Below are positions 58,822 through 64,000 of a stretch of 64,000 bases of DNA, piece by piece. The stretch spans positions 178,655-242,654 of the forward strand of contig JAGEMR010000036.1 in the NCBI GenBank assembly GCA_021030915.1. Direction: 5' to 3'. Source of the DNA: Astrothelium macrocarpum. Its lineage: Eukaryota; Ascomycota; Dothideomycetes; Trypetheliales; Trypetheliaceae. Every line of letters starts with the position of its first letter. Position 1 is the stretch's first letter. The notes beneath the pieces are model-generated. The model searched no databases. It was given only the letters and a program-made list of their open reading frames with translations, and was not told where the DNA came from. The translations under genes and the position numbers were made by a program.

Positions 58822-60989
58822 GGAGTGTGGATCACGTTTCGCACGGTCCACCACTTTGCACCCTCAAATTAATTCTCACCACCAAGTGTTCAAATTAGAT
58901 TATCTCAATAACAATAACAAATAATAAGATGAAATCAAATGGATTCAATAGTGTTAATTCATACGCGTCAAATAAGCCATTAAATTTAACTTTTGAAGTG
59001 TAATGGAATTTGTATTTGACGCCTTGAACGACTTGAATAAGAATTCGTTTGCGTTTCATTTGAACTCTCCGCATCTATCATCACAACGTTTTGAGCATTA
59101 TTTGGCGTTTTTCGCTGTTTCTGCTGTTTTCGTTGTTTTCGCTGTGATTCGCCTTTGAACTGCTTATTCGCTGCTCGCTGTTCAGCAGCCTCCTATTTCT
59201 GCTGTTCTTTAGCAGCTCGTTCAGCCTTTCGCTGCTCCTGAATTTCCTCTCAGTCGCGTTTTCGCTGTGCCTTTCATTCAGTTTCAATTTGTTTATCAGC
59301 CTTTTTCTGTGCCTTTTGAACTTTCTTTTGTTATTTTTCAGCTGCCTCAGTCTCCTCCTCCTTCTGTTGTAATTCACGAATGAGTGTAAATTTATTAGAA
59401 TTGAATATTATTATTTCACGATACTGAAAAGGCATTTTCAGTTATTTTCGTGTATTCGGTCGCTATTTCTGAATTCGAATCGTCTTTTTGAAATTCGAAT
59501 TCTTTATTTTAAAAAAATGGACGTTCATATTTTACTGAAATATGAAAATTTCAAATTTATCAATCTTTTTACGTTCCGAAGGTATTAGTCTGATATTGAA
59601 TTATTTACGAATTTGTCTCCAATATCTTATAATGATTATAATTGAGGATTCTGAATTGGAGAATTGATCTGAATATTTTTCAATATACTGAATACGAATT
59701 TGATTGAATACAATAAATGGATTAAATGGCTGAAATTCTATTTTGAATCATCCGTTTGTAATATTTTTAATTATAAATGCTTTTTAATATATTATCCAAA
59801 ATAATGAAAAAAAAATTAATTTTATTCAACGAAAGTAAGTCTTATATATATTGGAATTAAATATCCAATTCGGCGTTATAATATTCAATTAATGGTCTAA
59901 ACAAATTCATGTTTAATAACTGAAATCAATGAATTGAATGAGGAGGATAAATAGCCATCATAATTCGCTGATTAAGATAATAATTAAAAAATTCTTAAAT
60001 AAAATGAGATTCATGGCCATTTATAATAAATATTCGTCATTTTAAATTGTTATTAATTTTGTTTTTGATATTTTTATCGAATATTTCTTTTAATTAAATT
60101 AATCTAATCTGATTATTTATCCAATCTGTTTCAGATAATATGAAATTGTATTTATGAATAATAGAATTCATATATTGAATTCATGAATTTTGTATAATAT
60201 CTGACTGAACGTTGTAAATAAATATTAGAGGTAAGATTTCGTTGTTTATGAAGATCGAAATAAGAATAATAATCCATAAATATGAGCCATTCTGACCTGT
60301 TCCTCGAAGGAGATCTTATTCGTAAATTGTTCTGTTGAATACACGACGGTATTTTACTATTTGGCCTATAATAAAACCTTTTTCATTCATATTATATGTA
60401 TTATATAATAAGATATTATATTCGGTAATTTTGGAAAAGATCTAATAAAATATTAATGATGAAATAACGTAATTTAATGATTTATATTAGTTTAAAATAT
60501 AACTGAAAATCAGTGTAATTATTTGCTCATTTTCAAATGATATCAAAAATGGTAAAAAAGGCTGATTTCAATTGCGACCGGTGATGTTTTATAAAACGAT
60601 TTGTCCATTTCATTCCAATCTCTTTTTTAATAATATTGATAGCGAAATTTCGAATCATTCGAATAATAGATAGAATTCCATAATATGTAAATATATTAAT
60701 TCATAAAATTAATATACTTTTTTGGTATTATGAAAATTTGGCCTGGATTTCATGGGCCGCTTTAATATGAGACTTATTGATTCCTCTGTGGCGACGTGAT
60801 AACGTTGTACGTTGAATTCCATAAAATTTTGCTATCTGAGTGTAATTAGGCTGCTCCTGCGCATTCGCTGCTTCAATTGCTAAATCAATCGGCTTCATAT
60901 TGGTGGAGTAATTCGTATACGAATTCGTGGAGTGGACTCAAAATTCAGTGTGCAAAGTGGTGGACCGTGCGAAACGTGATCCACACTCC
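58822..60989 (-). mobile_element. Fot1/pogo-like element 4 (2168 bp)
   Basis: Inverted repeats of ~40 bp start GGAGTGTGGATCACG at 58822 and end with the complement at 60989; TA flanks both ends (58820-58821, 60990-60991). The interior is AT-rich but less extreme than the nested elements. Its transposase remnant is on the minus strand. Confidence 0.88.
59081..60898 (-). pseudogene. Decayed pogo-type transposase of element 4
   Basis: The N-terminus is still readable from the ATG at 60898: MKPIDLAIEAANAQ..., then YTQIAKFYGIQRTTLSRRHRG, a psq-type helix-turn-helix. The C-terminal end at 59380-59081 is a Lys/Arg/Glu/Gln-rich helix typical of such transposases. The middle carries many stops. Left-hand repeats of GCTGTTTTCG-like triplets come from this low-complexity tail. 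Confidence 0.72.
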
Positions 60990-62242
60990 TAGGGCTGACT
61001 CGTATGACCTTCGTAACAACCAAAGTGACGCCGGACGCTCTTCTATTGCAAAATCAGCCCCGCTCCACTCAAGATCAGCACCCCCTTCTGACGCATCTCG
61101 CGAAGCAGCATCGCCATCTCCTACGCAAGTGCATACTGCCGTATCCGGTTATGAGTTGGCATCTCCTATGGCACAAGAGACGATCGCCCTCGCTGGAGGG
61201 TAATGCCGACCGTGCTGGCAGAGGTAGGAGCCGCTCTAACTCTCAGAGCCTGGGTGCTTCTTCAGCGGAACGCACTGGTGACGTTACCAGTAAGGGCACC
61301 GACGTCGGGGATTGGACAGTCAGAGTTGGTGCTGACCATGCTAGCGATATTCCGAGAGACAGGACCGGTCGTTCCGGTTTTCTCACTCCCGCTTATGTAC
61401 GGCCAAGCCTAACCCCCTCTTCCCCCCGGTCTGATTCTGGAGTCGAAGTAGAGGCTGTTGCCAGTCGTGCAATAACGCCAAGCACAGATCCACCCATACA
61501 GAGGAGAGGAATGGAGCGTAAGGAGCGGACGGCGCTTATATCGCGACCACCGATGGCGCTTAGCTTGCAACAGCTCGCTCCCGATATCTTGTTTCTCTCT
61601 ACCATTGTTGAATACGACGAATCTCGGCCGGACTCGTTCTTCGACCAACGCATATCACAATTTAGGGACTTGGTTGGTGAAGCTGCTAGCCTGGAGAACA
61701 TAACAATGTGGCAATTACCACGGCAGGCGTGGCATATCACTGCGTACTGCTCTGGTGCCGACATAGCATATCCTCTGCCGGCAAAGTCCCTGGTAACACA
61801 GGATTCTAGAGCAAGGTCCGTGCAAAATAAATCCGCAAAGCCTGTACTACCTTTCAAGGCAAAATCGATAAACCCAAAGAAAGTATCGGGTTCTGTTGTA
61901 CGAACCAGCTTGTTAAACAATATCGATGCAAGCAACTCTGATAGTTCAAGCGGCTCGGATGACGATTGGCCTAAATGCACGGATCGATGCCTTGTTAGCG
62001 AGGATCACTGCCACAGTGATGGGAGCGATGATGATGAATACCACGGAGAGGAGAAGGAGGGTGTTGAGAGAAAGGCAACAACACGCAAGCCATGGACGGT
62101 AGAGGAAGACGCACAATTCCAGCAATACATGGCGGCTAATATGTCATGGACACGCATATCGAACAACTTTCCCCACAGGACCCCGTCTGTGCTTAAACAG
62201 CATTGGAGAAAGATCAATCTGAAAGTCTCTAGATCACGCTAG

Positions 62243-63003
62243 TCTTGGATTGTTATATATAAACGTGGGTATAACAAAATCGTATCTGGAAATGGCAGTT
62301 GCCTCTTTGAGCGTCTTGCGTGCTGAATGCTATCTCTGACAGACAGCCGTACCACATCGAGCTGATATAAGAGCCCGCTGCACCTACCTTACTTATCCGT
62401 CCATTTTGCTCTCAATTCTTTTCTATCTCTGTCTTCTTTTCCTTCTCCTCACCGTCGCATCATTCTACACGCCGTCCACTCGCTTCTTGATGGCTGTGCC
62501 CCGGCGACCGCCCCATTCTCGCCATTTCGTGATCTCGGCTAATCGATCGTTTGTCCGTCATCTTCATTAACGGCACCATGTTGCACTAATATACACCAAC
62601 ACTGTGCTGTTTACTGTAGCCTTTGAACGTAGTGGACTCTTTATCGTACGCCTGAATTGCGAATTGTGACATTATTATGAGAGTTATCTCCAGAATTGTC
62701 GACGAAGCTCGTCATTTTGGTCTGAGAGATAACGTTATCGATAGAGCACGAATACAGACATTAGTTTTTAGAGTAATTATTCACTTTCTTCATTTTATAT
62801 CAATAATATCACTCATGATTGTAGGTTGTATACTGCCATAATAACATGTCAGTATCAAAAATTGATTTGGGATCTGTAATGACTATGTATAGTATCCACA
62901 TCATGAAAGCACCGAAAACAAAGATCGTAACCTGGATAAAGACACTCTGTACAATGATGTTGTATCTCTATTAAATCCTAGAGAGAGACTAGAAAACAAA
63001 CTG
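62243..63003. other. Intergenic, decayed region
   Basis: 760 bp with a pyrimidine-rich stretch at ~62400-62480 and nothing recognisable as coding. Confidence 0.4.
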
Positions 63004-64000
63004 TTACAGTATTCTAAAGGTCAAAAGTTGGAAAAAATTCACATGGCCACAGAGATCACAGGATCGTTTTAGGCCTATGATAGTTGGTACTCTCTCAAAA
63101 TAATTTTGAGTTGAACTGAGCAGCTTTGAACAATCAAAATGTCCAGCGAAACTCGCGATATCACACGGGCTTTGATTATTCAAATCATTACTCTTCATAT
63201 CTGTGCCTCCAGATATCAACGCCTCGAGGGCTCGCAGATTACCAAAATAAGCTGCCCAATGAGCAGGCATCCAACCGTATTTATCTGGAAAGCCAAGGTC
63301 GAGCTCAAGGCTCGCTATTGTATTTCAGAGGATCAAAGAGGGATCCAGGATAGCCATATGAACCACTAAGCGACCGAGAGGATCAAGTCGAGAAATTGCA
63401 GCCCCTCGATCAAGGAGCAATCTAAATGTATTCGCTTTCCCCACGGCGCACGCGGCGCCAAGTGAATTGTCATAGCGACCGCCCTGAGCATTGACATCGG
63501 CACCATGTTCGAGTAGCTTCTGAACGGTCTGATCGTGACCTCCAGATGAAGCAGCCTGGATTGCATTGCCGTAACAGCCACTCTGGGCGTTAACGTCGGC
63601 ACCGTGTTTGAGTAGTTTCTAAACGGTCTGATCGTGATCTCTCAATGAAGCAGCCTGGAGTGCATTGCCGTAATGGCCTCCCTGTGCGTTGACGTCGGCA
63701 CCTTTGTCGAGCAATAGCTGAACAATTTCTGTGTAACCTCTGGATGATGCAGCATAGAGTGCGTTGCCATAATCGCCTCCCTGTGTGTTGCCATAATAGC
63801 CTCACTGTGCGTTGACATCGGCACCTTTGTCGAGCAATAGCTGAACAATTTCTGTGTGACCTCCGGATAATGCAGCCTGGAGTGCGTTGCCATAACGGCC
63901 TCCCTGTGCGTTGACATCGACATCTTTGTCGAGCAATAGCTGAACAATTTCTGTGTGACCTCCGGATAATGCAGCCTGGAGTGCGTTGCCATAACGGCCT
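63004..64000 (-). pseudogene. Ankyrin-repeat protein gene, decayed, continues past window edge
   Basis: One minus-strand frame reads successive 33-residue ankyrin repeats (GNALQAALSGGHTEIVQLLLDKGADVNAQGG), then KLLEHGADVNAQ, MPAHWAAYFGNLRALEALISGG and a C-terminal CDLCG segment to the stop at 63004. In-frame stops interrupt it: NAQ-TGA near 63806, TAG after DQTV near 63620 and a TGA near 63330; most fit C-to-T changes. Adjacent repeats at 63830-64000 are nearly identical at 99-bp spacing in DNA, which would make them a RIP target. The ancestor was probably an NLR-like or plain ankyrin protein; the N-terminus lies outside the window. Confidence 0.72.

Larger units (their letters stand above)
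58623..62242 (+). pseudogene. Decayed Myb/SANT-domain gene split by a transposon
   Basis: The left part, from a possible ATG at 58623, reads MRRPKILQELMFDL, stop, AFEVLDAHPTEKDA, stop, QISREETERDGDSLLW... up to STRF at 58819; both stops fit C-to-T changes. After the element and one TA are removed, the same frame continues as RADSYDLRNNQSDAGRSS... at 60990 to a TAA at 61201. The next frame is then open to 62242, so a one-base shift or unrecognised intron lies near 61195. The final ~55 residues form a Myb/SANT-like helix bundle (KPWTVEEDAQFQQYM...SWTRISNNFPHRTPSVLKQHW), after an acidic Ser/Asp-rich linker. A DNA-binding role is inferred for the ancestor. Confidence 0.65.

Overview
This is a nuclear window from a filamentous ascomycete (Pezizomycotina). 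The evidence is the many 41-140 nt introns with GT..AG borders and CTAAC/CTGAC branch sites, the gene families present (HET domain, UstYa/DUF3328, TRI12-type MFS, KlpA-type kinesin-14, arginine attenuator uORF), and blocks of extremely AT-rich DNA whose former reading frames carry stop codons explicable by C-to-T change, as repeat-induced point mutation (RIP) leaves. A leotiomycete is my best guess, held loosely. All gene models below were spliced by eye; most junctions are supported by a continuous frame plus family motifs.

Layout. 1-14 kb is accessory in character: the end of a Ser/Thr-rich wall protein; a UstYa-family (DUF3328) oxidase gene divergent from a small secreted precursor with five Kex2-bounded copies of one peptide; about 4 kb without a recognisable gene; then a short-chain dehydrogenase and a TRI12-type MFS pump. 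The oxidase/precursor pair has the arrangement of a fungal ribosomal-peptide (dikaritin-like) locus, but the repeated peptide has no Tyr, Phe, Trp or Cys. 14-23 kb holds little except a nest of Fot1/pogo-like DNA transposons: one element (17388-22224) contains two others (17664-19510 and 19706-21570), all with long terminal inverted repeats and TA target sites. The outer one sits inside a host reading frame that becomes continuous when the element is removed in thought.

23.9-54.7 kb is ordinary housekeeping sequence: a DUF4336 protein, an FHIP-like protein, a DUF1349 protein, arginine-specific carbamoyl-phosphate synthase small subunit with a three-exon arginine attenuator uORF, an MIT/coiled-coil protein, a GRAM-VASt sterol-transfer protein, a GT90 glycosyltransferase, a lysophospholipid acyltransferase, a kinesin-14 and a class 3 lipase. 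Seven of these genes contain a GC-rich island in which the strand is C-rich on the left and G-rich on the right, switching near the island centre. This recurrent pattern is not explained by the gene annotations.

55-64 kb is accessory again: a HET-domain gene, a fourth Fot1-like element (58822-60989) splitting a decayed Myb/SANT gene, and a decayed ankyrin-repeat gene running off the right edge. No rRNA, tRNA or CRISPR array was recognised.
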